Translations under genes and position numbers: made by a program
Notes under the pieces: model-generated
Database searches by the model: none
What the model was told of the DNA's origin: nothing
Seen by the model: the letters and a program-made list of their open reading frames with translations, nothing else
Shown: positions 9,117 through 17,841 of the stretch, piece by piece
How the letters are laid out: each line of letters starts with the position of its first letter
How positions within the stretch are numbered: position 1 is the stretch's first letter
Assembly: GCA_910587195.1 (NCBI GenBank)
Contig: CAJUKL010000001.1
Span: 74,764-138,763 of the forward strand
Reading direction: 5' to 3'
DNA: 64,000 nucleotides
Source of the DNA: an uncultured Clostridia bacterium
Lineage (GTDB): Bacteria; Bacillota; Clostridia; Lachnospirales; Anaerotignaceae

Positions 9117-10152
9117 ATAGTTCTCTTTTTAGCACAACATTTTGCATATCTATAATGGCAGGTTGATAATGTTTTGCATAAGGTTCTAATAAATATGCTT
9201 GTGTAAATAATACAATTTCATTTGGCTGAATATAAAAATCATACATAAAATATGCAGAATCAACAATTTCCTCCGCACCTGCAAAATAATTTTCTGGATT
9301 TTTTTGAATATTATTTTTAAATGTCATTTTTACAAGGGAATCAACGTCTGTATCTAATAAGTCACTCAGTTGTAGTTGACTGCCAGTGTTTAAGTCAAAA
9401 GTATATGCTTGACGGAAAGGTGTACCATGTGCACCACCAGTAAACTCATAATAATCTAATAAAAGTGAAATAGTATTATTATCTAAATAAGTAACATTAT
9501 AATTGCAGTCAAAAGAATAAGGAACTACAGAAACATAAATATTATCTGGAGATACTTTATTTTCCATTGCAGAAAGTGAAGTAAAAACATCATTTGCAAT
9601 AACTTCATTTATTTTTTTGATTGCCTCACTTTCTCCTTGCAATTCTGGATATAAAACATTTGCTTTCCATACAACATCACCATTTTTATTTTTTATTTCT
9701 CTTTTTTCTGTTTTTTCTATCACAAAATCTTTACTTTCTATTTGTATGGTATTTGTGTTGTTGTCCCATATAATATCTGCTTGAAACGGCTGTAATAATG
9801 ATCTTAAAGGTACAAACATGGTTTCATTTTTAACATAAGCTGGTGCTTCTAAAGAAATACGTTGTGTTTTTTCTCCACTTGTTACAATCAGTGTAGTGCT
9901 ATTGGGACAAGTAGATACAATTGTATCTCCCTTTTTTCCAATTACTGTTTTGGTAGGCGCATTCCAAGTAACAGAAGCACCGATTGTTTCTAATGTTTGC
10001 TTCATAGGTACAAAAGTAATTCCATTTTTTATAGTTGGCTTTTGTACATAGGAAATGGGTGTATTATGAAACATTACTGTCAATTCTTTTGCAAAAACAG
10101 CAGAGGGAAAAAATGTGCTACAAATACAAAGCAATGCAAATAATCTTTTCAT
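9115..10152 (-). CDS. Secreted stalk-domain protein with DUF4163/DUF3298 (RsiV-like) C-terminus
   Basis: A 345-residue exported protein. Residues 1-22 are a signal peptide (MKRLFALLCICSTFFPSAVFA). Residues about 25-150 resemble the copper amine oxidase N-terminal (stalk) domain: TIKNGITFVPMKQTLETIG and PAYVKNETMFVPLRSLL are typical repeats. Residues about 155-345 resemble DUF4163 plus DUF3298, with the diagnostic FTGGAHGTPFRQAYTFDL. DUF3298 also occurs in the anti-sigma factor RsiV, a lysozyme sensor, but there is no membrane anchor or anti-sigma N-terminus here. A cell-wall or extracellular role is inferred. It sits 20 bp after guaB on the same strand and is probably co-transcribed. The ATG follows an AGGAGG site. 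Confidence 0.8.
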   Translation of the reverse strand: MKRLFALLCICSTFFPSAVFAKELTVMFHNTPISYVQKPTIKNGITFVPMKQTLETIGASVTWNAPTKTVIGKKGDTIVSTCPNSTTLIVTSGEKTQRISLEAPAYVKNETMFVPLRSLLQPFQADIIWDNNTNTIQIESKDFVIEKTEKREIKNKNGDVVWKANVLYPELQGESEAIKKINEVIANDVFTSLSAMENKVSPDNIYVSVVPYSFDCNYNVTYLDNNTISLLLDYYEFTGGAHGTPFRQAYTFDLNTGSQLQLSDLLDTDVDSLVKMTFKNNIQKNPENYFAGAEEIVDSAYFMYDFYIQPNEIVLFTQAYLLEPYAKHYQPAIIDMQNVVLKREL

Positions 10153-10172
10153 AAAAAACCTCCTATCATGGA

Positions 10173-11684
10173 TTAACTGTTATATAAACTGCTTTGATTA
10201 TCCTTTAAAACGACATCATGTGCGCCACCTTCTGTAAGACTCGTTGCAGAAATAATAGTTAATTTTGCTTTTTCCTGTAATTCTGGTATTGTCAATGCGC
10301 CACAGTTGCACATTGTAGATTTTACTTTTTTTAGGGAAAGAGAAACATTATCTCTTAAACTGCCTGCATAAGGTACATAAGAATCCACACCTTCTTCAAA
10401 AGAAAGTTTTTTATCTCCCCCCATATCATATCTTTGCCAATTTCTTGCCCTTGCAGAACCTTCTCCCCAATACTCTTTCATGTAATTGCCATTAATATTT
10501 ACTTTATTGGTAGGGCTTTCATCAAAGCGAGAAAAATAACGTCCTAACATTAAAAAGTCCGCTCCCATTGCTAAAGCTAATGTCATATGATAATCATATA
10601 CAATTCCACCATCAGAGCAAATTGGAATATAAATTCCTGTTTCTTTGTAATATTCATCTCTTGCTTCTGCCACTTCGATAACTGCAGAGGCTTGTCCACG
10701 TCCGATGCCTTTTTGTTCTCTTGTGATACAAATAGAACCACCACCGATACCAACTTTTACAAAGTCTGCACCACATTCTGCTAAATAGCGGAACCCTTCT
10801 TTATCAACTACATTTCCAGCACCAACTTTAACAGTATCCCCATAATTTTTACGAATAAAATCTAATGTAACTTTTTGCCATTCAGAAAAACCTTCCGAAG
10901 AATCAATACAAAGAATGTCTGCACCAGCATTAACAAGAGCAGGTACACGTTCTGCATAATCTCTTGTATTGATACCTGCACCTACTACATATCTTTTATG
11001 AACATCTAACAGTTCATTTTTATTTTCTTTGTGAGAATCATAGTCCTTACGAAATACCATATATACTAGTCTGCCTTCATCATCAATAATTGGCAAAGAA
11101 TTTAATTTGTGGTCCCATATAATATTATTTGCTTCTTTTAATGTAGTACCTTTTGGTGCACAAACAAGTTTTTCCAATGGTGTCATAAAATCTTTTACTT
11201 TTTCATGACCTTCCATGCGACTCACACGGTAGTCACGACTTGTTACAATTCCCACCAATTTTCCTTGTGCAGTACCATCTGTTGTAACAGCAACAGTAGA
11301 ATGACCTGTTTTTTCTTTTAAAGCTAGAATATCTTTTAAAGTGCTTTCTGGTGTGATATTGGAATCACTTACTACAAAACCTGCTTTATAAGATTTTGCT
11401 CTTTGTACCATAGCCGCCTGATTTTCTATTGTTTGGGAACCATAAATAAAAGAGATTCCGCCTTCTTTTGCTAATGCTACAGCCATTTTATCATCAGAAA
11501 CAGACTGCATAATAGCAGAAACTAGGGGGATATTCATTTCTAAAGCAGGCTTTTCGCCTTTTTTAAACTTTACAATAGGGGTTTTTAAGCTAACATTGTC
11601 TGGAGTACATTCCATGGAAGAATATCCCGGAACAAGAAGATATTCGCTAAAGGTGCGGGAAAGTGATTTAAAATAAGTTGCCAT
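10173..11684 (-). CDS. guaB: IMP dehydrogenase
   Basis: It oxidises IMP to XMP with NAD+, the entry step to GMP. The 503-residue protein has the catalytic (beta/alpha)8 barrel interrupted by a CBS pair at about residues 100-220 ([52 protein letters not shown]). The substrate loop has the catalytic Cys in [18 protein letters not shown]. That is a variant of the usual GPGSICTTR with a GIGRG tail, shared with a minority IMPDH subgroup. The phosphate-binding [20 protein letters not shown] follows. An AGGAGG site precedes the ATG. The promoter at 11734-11761 drives it. Confidence 0.93.
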   Translation of the reverse strand: MATYFKSLSRTFSEYLLVPGYSSMECTPDNVSLKTPIVKFKKGEKPALEMNIPLVSAIMQSVSDDKMAVALAKEGGISFIYGSQTIENQAAMVQRAKSYKAGFVVSDSNITPESTLKDILALKEKTGHSTVAVTTDGTAQGKLVGIVTSRDYRVSRMEGHEKVKDFMTPLEKLVCAPKGTTLKEANNIIWDHKLNSLPIIDDEGRLVYMVFRKDYDSHKENKNELLDVHKRYVVGAGINTRDYAERVPALVNAGADILCIDSSEGFSEWQKVTLDFIRKNYGDTVKVGAGNVVDKEGFRYLAECGADFVKVGIGGGSICITREQKGIGRGQASAVIEVAEARDEYYKETGIYIPICSDGGIVYDYHMTLALAMGADFLMLGRYFSRFDESPTNKVNINGNYMKEYWGEGSARARNWQRYDMGGDKKLSFEEGVDSYVPYAGSLRDNVSLSLKKVKSTMCNCGALTIPELQEKAKLTIISATSLTEGGAHDVVLKDNQSSLYNS

Positions 11685-11733
11685 AATTTACCTCCTGTTT
11701 TAATCTTAAATACATGATAATATAATAAACCTT

Positions 11734-11761
11734 ATTATAACACAAAAGTGTTTTTGTGCAA
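11734..11761 (-). promoter_or_regulatory. Sigma-A promoter of guaB
   Basis: On the minus strand TTGCAC (11756-11761), a 16-bp spacer, then TATAAT (11734-11739). The spacer contains a short inverted repeat AACAC-AAAA-GTGTT that could be a repressor site. It lies within 10 bp of the end of the Gx transporter gene upstream. Confidence 0.55.
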
Positions 11762-11770
11762 TAAAAGAAA

Positions 11771-12250
11771 TTAATGATTCAAATAATAAATTGTTCTATT
11801 AGCTACAATGCCAGTCAAAAATCCTGTTACAATTCCCAAGATTACAAGAAAAGGTAGATAATAAAAAAGTCCAATATTTTCCACAACAATACAGGCAATG
11901 ATAATTTGCCCAATATTGTGGCTAATACCACCAGAAATACTAACAGCAATAACAGAAAAGTGATTTTTAAAAAATGACATAATACAAAAACTAAGCAATG
12001 CCCCAGCAGCACTGTAAAAAAAACTTGCAAAACCTGTAAAAAGGATTCCTGACATTAAAATACGCAAAATAGAAATACAAAAAGCTGCTTTATTATCCAA
12101 TAAATAAAGTGCAATCAATACAGCAACATTTGCAAGCCCTAGCTTCATGCCAGGCACTAGCATAGGAATTGCAAGCATACGTTCTACATAACTAAGTAAA
12201 AGTGCAGTTGTTGTAAGCAGTCCACAGTATGCAATTTTTTTTGGATTCAT
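11771..12250 (-). CDS. Gx transporter family membrane protein (Hpre_diP_synt_I family)
   Basis: A 159-residue integral membrane protein with about five hydrophobic segments. It opens MNPKKIAYCGLLTTTALLLSYVERMLAIP and contains PGMKLGLANVAVLIALYLL, characteristic of the family annotated as Gx transporter or heptaprenyl diphosphate synthase component I. It is related to ECF-type substrate-binding components; the true substrate is not established. It starts 9 nt after the stop of the NusG-domain-II gene, with GAGGTG as ribosome site, and this pairing is common in Clostridia. A role in quinone, flavin or redox-cofactor traffic is only a guess from that context. Confidence 0.8.
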   Translation of the reverse strand: MNPKKIAYCGLLTTTALLLSYVERMLAIPMLVPGMKLGLANVAVLIALYLLDNKAAFCISILRILMSGILFTGFASFFYSAAGALLSFCIMSFFKNHFSVIAVSISGGISHNIGQIIIACIVVENIGLFYYLPFLVILGIVTGFLTGIVANRTIYYLNH

Positions 12251-12259
12251 TCTGTCACC

Positions 12260-12577
12260 TCATTTTATTTCTACAACTACTTTATGTGGTAAACAAACAA
12301 TCATTTCTCCCATATGGGTAATTGTCTTTTGTTGTACACAAATTTGGTCAGGACAGTCTGCCTCTATAATGGTAGTAGTTCTATTTTGTATTTGTAAGAT
12401 ATTATAACCTTTTTCTGTTTGTATGGTATAAATTTGGTCTTGCGATAAATCAAATTGCTTTTGCTCTCCATTGATAGAAACAGAAACAATAGAAGCAGAA
12501 CCAGTTCTTGTTGCTACTATATAATAAAGACAGACGAGTAGCAATATAAAAATAAACAGAATCCCTTTTTTTTTCAT
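12260..12577 (-). CDS. NusG domain II-containing membrane-anchored protein
   Basis: A 105-residue protein with an N-terminal hydrophobic anchor (residues 4-22) followed by a small beta domain. ICVQQKTITHMGEMIVCLPHKVVVEI is typical of the extracytoplasmic NusG-domain-II family (PF07009), which carries no KOW/NGN transcription function. The two Cys in CPDQIC and the one in VCLPHK are conserved in relatives and could form a disulfide or bind a cofactor. It is probably co-transcribed with the Gx transporter that follows. The name comes from fold similarity; it should not be read as the elongation factor NusG. Confidence 0.82.
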   Translation of the reverse strand: MKKKGILFIFILLLVCLYYIVATRTGSASIVSVSINGEQKQFDLSQDQIYTIQTEKGYNILQIQNRTTTIIEADCPDQICVQQKTITHMGEMIVCLPHKVVVEIK

Positions 12578-12594
12578 AATACACTCCTTTATAT

Positions 12595-12618
12595 AAAAAA
12601 AGGAAGCATTTGCTTCCT
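12595..12618 (-). terminator. Terminator downstream of tRNA-Phe
   Basis: GGAAGCA and TGCTTCC (12602-12608 and 12611-12617) form a 7-bp stem with a 2-nt loop, and the minus strand then has seven T. It ends the tRNA-Phe transcript 17 nt after the tRNA. Read-through would feed the NusG-domain-II gene starting at 12577. Confidence 0.75.
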
Positions 12619-12634
12619 TCTCCCTTTCCTTCTA

Positions 12635-12707
<73 letters not shown>

Positions 12708-12718
12708 TTATTTTAGAT

Positions 12719-12747
12719 ACTATACAGTATTTTGTTTATTTTGTCAA
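12719..12747 (-). promoter_or_regulatory. Sigma-A promoter of tRNA-Phe
   Basis: On the minus strand TTGACA (12742-12747), 17 bp, TATAGT (12719-12724). The start near 12712 is only a few nucleotides before the tRNA 5' end. Its -35 box lies 8 bp from the -35 of the serS promoter pointing the other way. Confidence 0.75.
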
Positions 12748-12755
12748 CAAAAATA

Positions 12756-12783
12756 TTGACAAACTTGAAATATGTGATACAAT
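12756..12783 (+). promoter_or_regulatory. Sigma-A promoter of the serS T-box transcript
   Basis: TTGACA (12756-12761), a 16-bp spacer and TACAAT (12778-12783) place the start near 12790, at the head of the T-box leader. It is back to back with the tRNA-Phe promoter. The two -35 regions form the inverted repeat TTGTCAA..TTGACAA. Confidence 0.7.
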
Positions 12784-12794
12784 GAAAAAAATAA

Positions 12795-13024
12795 ATGAGC
12801 GTTTGAGGAAAAATAAATCTTATAATCATACTACAGAGAGTCAATGGTTGGTGTAAATTGATGTAAAAAAAAGATGTTCCACTTTCCGAGCTGTTTGGTG
12901 AAAGCCGAAAGGGTAAGCCCTTTACTGCTGTTTGAGAGGCTTGTAATAAAAGCAAATTGGGTGGCAACGCGGGAATATAGCTCTCGTCCCTTTTTATAGT
13001 ATAAAAAGGGCGAGGGCTTTTCTA
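12795..13024 (+). promoter_or_regulatory. T-box riboswitch controlling serS
   Basis: The leader shows the T-box core TGGGTGGCAACGCGGG at 12959-12974, a variant of the AGGGTGGNACCGCG consensus that pairs with the tRNA 3' end. It is followed by a terminator hairpin at 12981-13022 (CTCTCG..CCCTTTTT against AAAAAGGGCGAGGG, then a T-run). Stem I contains GAGAGTCAATGGTTGG and, on its 3' side, a likely specifier UCC (12878-12880), a serine codon matching the downstream gene. Uncharged tRNA-Ser should stabilise the antiterminator and switch serS on. Confidence 0.92.
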
Positions 13025-13053
13025 TATTTATCACAAAAATAAGGAGGATATTT

Positions 13054-14343
13054 ATGTTAGACATTAAATTAATACGTACTAATCCAGAATTAGTAAAAGA
13101 AAATATTAAAAAGAAATTTCAAGATGAAAAATTAGTTTTAGTAGATGAAGTCATTGAAATGGACAAGCAATTTCGTGAAACAAAAGGAAAATGCGATGAT
13201 TTACGAAGCCAAAGAAATTCCATTAGTAAAGCTATCGGTGGTATGATGGCAAAAGGACAAAAAGAAGAAGCAGAAAAAGCAAAAGCACAAGTAGCAGCAA
13301 TGGCAAAAGAATTAACAGAATTAGAAGCTTTGGAAGAAGAATTGACTGCAAAAATTAGAGAAAGAATGTTAGTTATTCCAAATATCATTGATGAAAGCGT
13401 TCCTTTAGGAAAAGATGACAGCGAAAATGTAGAAGTTGAACGCTTTGGAGAGCCAGTTGTACCAGATTTTGAAGTGCCATATCATATTGATATTATGGAA
13501 AGCCTTGCCGGAATTGATTTAGACAGTGCAAGAAAAACAAGCGGAAATGGATTTTATTATCTTTGTGGAGATATTGCTAGACTTCATTCTTCTATTCTTT
13601 CCTATGCAAGAGATTTTATGATTAACAAAGGATTTACCTATTATATTCCACCTTTTATGATTCGTAGCAATGTTGTAACAGGGGTTATGAGTTTTACAGA
13701 AATGGAAAATATGATGTATAAAATAGAAGGAGAAGATTTATATTTAATTGGTACAAGTGAACATTCCATGATTGGTAAGTTTATAGACACGATATTAGAA
13801 GAAGAATCTTTACCACAAACATTAACAAGTTATTCTCCATGCTTTAGAAAAGAGGTAGGCGCACATGGCATTGAAGAAAGAGGCGTTTATCGAATCCATC
13901 AATTTGAAAAGCAAGAAATGATTGTAGTATGTAAACCAGAAGATAGTCCTCATTGGTTTGAACAGCTTTACAAAAATACAGTGGAATTTTTCCGTACTTT
14001 AGACATTCCTGTCAGAACATTAGAATGTTGTTCTGGAGATTTAGCTGATTTAAAAGTAAAAAGTATTGATGTAGAGGCATGGTCTCCAAGACAAAAAAAA
14101 TATTTTGAAGTAGGAAGCTGCTCTAACTTGGGAGATGCACAAGCACGTCGTTTAGGTATTCGTGTAAAAAACAAAGAAAAAGGAAATTATTTTGCACATA
14201 CCTTAAACAATACAGTTGTTGCACCTCCACGTATGTTGATTGCATTTTTAGAAAATAATCTGAATGCAGATGGTACTGTTTCTATTCCAAAACCATTGCA
14301 ACCATATATGGGTGGTACAGAAGTATTAATACCAAAGAAATAA
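13054..14343 (+). CDS. serS: Seryl-tRNA synthetase
   Basis: It charges tRNA-Ser with serine. The 429-residue class II synthetase has an N-terminal antiparallel coiled-coil arm (about residues 30-105, rich in Lys/Glu/Ala) and a C-terminal catalytic domain. Motif 2 is visible as SPCFRKEVGAHGIEERGVYRIHQFEK and motif 3 near NTVVAPPRMLIAFLEN. It begins with an AAGGAGG site 7 nt before the ATG. Expression is controlled by the T-box leader, and a terminator follows directly. Confidence 0.97.
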   Translation: MLDIKLIRTNPELVKENIKKKFQDEKLVLVDEVIEMDKQFRETKGKCDDLRSQRNSISKAIGGMMAKGQKEEAEKAKAQVAAMAKELTELEALEEELTAKIRERMLVIPNIIDESVPLGKDDSENVEVERFGEPVVPDFEVPYHIDIMESLAGIDLDSARKTSGNGFYYLCGDIARLHSSILSYARDFMINKGFTYYIPPFMIRSNVVTGVMSFTEMENMMYKIEGEDLYLIGTSEHSMIGKFIDTILEEESLPQTLTSYSPCFRKEVGAHGIEERGVYRIHQFEKQEMIVVCKPEDSPHWFEQLYKNTVEFFRTLDIPVRTLECCSGDLADLKVKSIDVEAWSPRQKKYFEVGSCSNLGDAQARRLGIRVKNKEKGNYFAHTLNNTVVAPPRMLIAFLENNLNADGTVSIPKPLQPYMGGTEVLIPKK

Positions 14344-14350
14344 TGGATAA

Positions 14351-14378
14351 AGAAGGAGGTGTTTTCCTCCTTCTTTTT
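14351..14378 (+). terminator. Intrinsic terminator of serS
   Basis: AGAAGGAGG (14351-14359) pairs with CCTCCTTCT (14366-14374), followed by TTTTT. It lies 8 bp after the serS stop. Confidence 0.85.
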
Positions 14379-14562
14379 GTTATAAATGACAAAAAATGAT
14401 AATAAAAAGAAGTATTACTAAACCAAAAGGACCATTTTTATAAAAGATTACTATATTTTGCTATGTAATAATATGATATAATATTACAAATAAAAAAATA
14501 AGTTGTGTATCAATATGCAACTTATACTAGTATAATTCTTATTTAGCGAAAAGAGGACAACA

Positions 14563-14994
14563 ATGTTAAAAAAAAATAGAAAATATATATGTTTATTTTT
14601 ATATTTATTGTGCATTTTAATAATGTTTTTATACAATACAAAAAAATGTATTAGTGTATCTCCAAAAGAAAATATTCTTGTTTACATTATTTCGATAGTA
14701 TGCATGATGTATTTTTTAAAGGAACAAAGTATTAAAAAAAATATCATTATAATCTATATGAACATGATTCTTTTTAGTATCGTTTTTGTTTATAATTGTT
14801 TGAGAAACACTACTTTAAATATATTAGGCTTATCAGAAGAATCTGTAGAGTTATTATATGATTTAGCAGAAAAAATATTTCAGGATATAAGCAAATTTTT
14901 TATGATATATTTTGCTATATCAACAGTATTAATTTCTTTTATAATGATAAAAAAACATATAAAAAGAAAGGTTGATAATTTTGAAAAAATATAG
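14563..14994 (+). CDS. Small four-helix membrane protein, unknown function (first of a tandem pair)
   Basis: I do not recognise this 143-residue protein. It has a basic N-terminus (MLKKNRKY) and four hydrophobic stretches at about residues 8-26, 34-52, 62-82 and 111-132, with basic loops, ending KKHIKRKVDNFEKI. The base composition is even more AT-rich than its neighbours. It overlaps the next gene, so the two are translationally coupled. The segment ILFSIVFVYNCLRNTTLN lines up with VLFILVFIRNVLSNIDLK in the next protein, which suggests a diverged duplication. A role as an immunity or toxin-associated membrane protein, or as a species-specific orphan, is possible; nothing in the sequence decides. 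Confidence 0.6.
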   Translation: MLKKNRKYICLFLYLLCILIMFLYNTKKCISVSPKENILVYIISIVCMMYFLKEQSIKKNIIIIYMNMILFSIVFVYNCLRNTTLNILGLSEESVELLYDLAEKIFQDISKFFMIYFAISTVLISFIMIKKHIKRKVDNFEKI

Positions 14995-15349
14995 CAGGTA
15001 TATCTATTTTTTAGTATTGCTTTTTTTTATCTATGTCGCACGAAACTACCACATTTATGTGAGAATACCAGAAGATATTTATTTAATTGGTTTCTTTTTA
15101 TGCTATACTGTAATAACATTTTGTGTTATTAACATATTTCAAAATAAAAGTAAAAATAAATTGATTATCTCTCTTATGACAGTTTTATTTATATTGGTAT
15201 TTATAAGAAATGTTTTATCTAATATTGATTTAAAGGGAGAATATGATGTCTATACTATGATATTATATCCTTCTATAAAAGCCAGTATTGTATATATTGC
15301 ATCGGCATTTGGTATGATGTTTCTTCTGAAAAAATATAGTAAAACTTAA
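14981..15349 (+). CDS. Small four-helix membrane protein, unknown function (second of a tandem pair)
   Basis: About 122 residues from a TTG at 14981, chosen because GAAAGG at 14966-14971 lies 9 nt upstream. The in-frame TTG at 14972 has no room for a ribosome site. It has about four hydrophobic segments and a basic end (LLKKYSKT). The start lies 14 bp inside the preceding gene. Topology and length match that gene, with weak local similarity, so I read them as paralogues. No function can be assigned. A clear terminator follows at 15371. Confidence 0.58.
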   Translation: MKKYSRYIYFLVLLFFIYVARNYHIYVRIPEDIYLIGFFLCYTVITFCVINIFQNKSKNKLIISLMTVLFILVFIRNVLSNIDLKGEYDVYTMILYPSIKASIVYIASAFGMMFLLKKYSKT

Positions 15350-15370
15350 ATCACTTTATTGAAACAATAA

Positions 15371-15407
15371 AACCCAACAAAAAGTTATCATTTTGTTGGG
15401 TTTTTAT
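15371..15407. terminator. Bidirectional terminator between small membrane genes and alaX
   Basis: AACCCAACAAAA pairs with TTTTGTTGGGTT (15371-15382 and 15391-15402), with T-runs on both outer sides, separating the converging 14981-15349 and 15414-16559 genes. Confidence 0.85.
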
Positions 15408-15413
15408 AATTTT

Positions 15414-16559
15414 TTAAATTTCTTTAAAAAAGTCTATAATATCCGCTTTGTTTGCTTGTATTTTTCCCTGCACCATTTCTTTCTTACCACCTCCATTACA
15501 AGCAAATTTTTCTGATAATTGTTGTTTTAGTGCTTGCATATCTTTTTTTTGACTCATCAGGATATAAGTATATTCTGCTTCATCTCCAGAAAATACAGCT
15601 ACAACTTCTGCTTTTTGGTACAGCATAGAAGCAAAATGTTGTAATGTTTTTGCATTGGATACTTTTTCAAATAAGACAACCGTTTTCGTTTCTTTTATAT
15701 TGTTTGCAATTTGTTCTAATCTTTCTTTTTCAAACAAATTGATTTTCCATTGTAAGGTATCCTTTTCTTTTTTTAATTTTTCTACTGCTTTTGCAATATC
15801 TTTGACTGGTACAGAAAGCAAATGAGAAATAGTATCTGCATTTTTACTTTTTTCATCGTAGTCATAAAAGGCTCTTTTTCCCGCAATCATGCGTAAACGT
15901 ACACCACTTTTATAATGGTCTGCAGATAATATTTTAACACAACCAATTTCACCCGTTGTTTTGGTATGGATACCACAGCAAGCACAAGTGTCATACTCTG
16001 GTACTTCTACAATACGGACAGTTCCTTCTAAACTTTTTTTGCTTCTATAATCTAATTTTTGCAGTTGTTCTTTTGTTGGATAATAAATATTAATTATCTT
16101 GTTTTGTATCACTGCCTCATTTACGCCTAACTCTAATGTCCTTACTTCTTCCGGAGATAATTTTTTATCAAAATCCAATGTAATAAATTCTTTTCCCATA
16201 TGAAAACCTATATTATGTGCTCCATATTTTCGATAAGCTAAACCAGATATAATATGCTCTGCAGTATGATTTTGCATTAAATCAAAACGATATTCCCAAT
16301 CAATTTCTCCTTTTACAACATTTCCTATTGTGATGCTATTTTTTACAGTATGATATACTACACCTTTTTTTTCCTGCACATCTAATACTTCTTGTCCGTC
16401 TAAAATTCCTTTGTCTGCTGGCTGTCCGCCGCCTTCTGGATAAAAACAAGTATCTTCTAATACTACATCATATCCTTTTTGGCTTTTGATACAATCTATT
16501 ATTTTTGATTCTATGCTTTTTTGATACCCATTTCTGTAATATGCCATTTCTGTTTTCAT
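15414..16559 (-). CDS. Alanyl-tRNA editing protein, AlaX-L type with DHHA1 domain
   Basis: A 381-residue free-standing editing factor expected to hydrolyse mischarged Ser-tRNA(Ala) or Gly-tRNA(Ala). The ATG at 16559 follows AAAGGA; the frame is open upstream but the longer start lacks a ribosome site. The N-terminus begins the AlaRS-like second domain (DTCFYPEGGGQPADKG). The zinc site is visible as QNHTAEHIISG (HxxxH) and CACCGIHT (CxxxH). The C-terminal about 110 residues resemble DHHA1, with FACNGGGKKEMVQG. It lies 71 bp after argD on the same strand and may be co-transcribed with the arg operon, though the functions are unrelated. Confidence 0.88.
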   Translation of the reverse strand: MKTEMAYYRNGYQKSIESKIIDCIKSQKGYDVVLEDTCFYPEGGGQPADKGILDGQEVLDVQEKKGVVYHTVKNSITIGNVVKGEIDWEYRFDLMQNHTAEHIISGLAYRKYGAHNIGFHMGKEFITLDFDKKLSPEEVRTLELGVNEAVIQNKIINIYYPTKEQLQKLDYRSKKSLEGTVRIVEVPEYDTCACCGIHTKTTGEIGCVKILSADHYKSGVRLRMIAGKRAFYDYDEKSKNADTISHLLSVPVKDIAKAVEKLKKEKDTLQWKINLFEKERLEQIANNIKETKTVVLFEKVSNAKTLQHFASMLYQKAEVVAVFSGDEAEYTYILMSQKKDMQALKQQLSEKFACNGGGKKEMVQGKIQANKADIIDFFKEI

Positions 16560-16630
16560 ATTGTTTTCCTTTCTATCATAAAACATAAAAAGAAAAGCAG
16601 AGAATATTATCCCCACTTTCCTATTTTTAT

Positions 16631-17827
16631 TTATTCACATGCTGTCAGAGCTTTATCTAATATTTCTATCATCGCATCAACATGTCTTTCTTCTGCAATT
16701 AATGGTGGCACAAAACGAATTACATCATGTCCTGCACCCACCAACAATAAGCCTAATTCTATACATTTATTAATAACATCACTTGTGGGAATACTTAATG
16801 CAATCCCTTGCATAAAACCAATTCCTCTGACATCTTTAATACAAGAATGTTTTTGTTGCAATTTTTTGAGTTGTTCTGTCATATAAACACCAGTTCTTTT
16901 TACATTTTCAAGCAACCCATTTTCAAATAGTTCTTTCATTACAGTAACACCTGCTGCTGTTGCAAGGGAATTTCCACCAAAAGTAGAAGCATGGTCACCA
17001 GGCTGGAATGCCTGCGCTGCAAAATCTTTTACCATCATAGCACCAATCGGAACACCACCTGCTAACCCTTTGGCAAAAGTAGCAACATCTGGAACAACGC
17101 CAAATGTTTGATAAGCAAATAAATTTCCAGTTCTTCCCACACCGCATTGCACCTCATCAAACATTAAAAGAATATCTTTTTCATCACAAAGTTTTCTGAC
17201 TTTTTGCAAATATTCTTTATCGGCTGGGATAATGCCACCTTCCCCTTGTATTGGTTCCATCAATATTGCACAAGTTTTTTCTGTTACTGCTTTTTCTAAT
17301 GCTTCAAAATCATTAAAAGGAACATAACAAATATCTGGCATCAGTGGTTCTAATCCTTTATGATATTTATCTTGTCCTGTTGCAGTAACAGCACCATATG
17401 TTCTGCCGTGGAAAGAATGTATCATGGTAATAATTTCGTTTCCCGCTTTTCCTTTCATTTTAGCATATTTTCTAGCTAATTTTAAGGTACTTTCAATGGA
17501 CTCTGCACCACTATTGCAAAAAAATACTTTATCAAAATCGCTATGTGCTACTAGTTGCTCTGCTAACTCAATTTGTGGTTCTGTATAATACAAATTGGAA
17601 CAATGAATTAATTTCATTGCTTGTTCTGCAATCGTTCTTTCTAAGGCTTCATTCGCATAGCCTAAACTGTTTACTGCAATACCAGCAACAAAATCAATAT
17701 ATTTTTTTCCGTCTATATCCCAAACATACATACCATTTCCACATTCAATAGCAATCGGAAAACGGTTATACGTTTTCATTACTACTTGATTGCCTCGTGC
17801 AATTAATTGTTCCATTTTTTCTCCCAT
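16631..17827 (-). CDS. argD: Acetylornithine aminotransferase
   Basis: A PLP enzyme that converts N-acetylglutamate semialdehyde to N-acetylornithine. The 398-residue class III aminotransferase shows FFCNSGAESIESTLKLARKY, SFHGRTYG, the PLP-contacting MFDEVQCGVGRTG, and the Schiff-base lysine in TFAKGLAGGVPIGA. It is the last clear arginine gene in the operon and begins 14 nt after argB, with GGAGG 8 nt before the ATG. It has normal length for the family. A dual role in lysine synthesis, as in some bacteria, is possible but not shown. Confidence 0.94.
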   Translation of the reverse strand: MGEKMEQLIARGNQVVMKTYNRFPIAIECGNGMYVWDIDGKKYIDFVAGIAVNSLGYANEALERTIAEQAMKLIHCSNLYYTEPQIELAEQLVAHSDFDKVFFCNSGAESIESTLKLARKYAKMKGKAGNEIITMIHSFHGRTYGAVTATGQDKYHKGLEPLMPDICYVPFNDFEALEKAVTEKTCAILMEPIQGEGGIIPADKEYLQKVRKLCDEKDILLMFDEVQCGVGRTGNLFAYQTFGVVPDVATFAKGLAGGVPIGAMMVKDFAAQAFQPGDHASTFGGNSLATAAGVTVMKELFENGLLENVKRTGVYMTEQLKKLQQKHSCIKDVRGIGFMQGIALSIPTSDVINKCIELGLLLVGAGHDVIRFVPPLIAEERHVDAMIEILDKALTACE

Positions 17828-17841
17828 ATTTTTTTCCTCCC

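Noticed and set aside
12713..13064. Minus-strand open frames across the serS leader
   Set aside because: They overlap promoters and the T-box, which explain the sequence; no ribosome sites.
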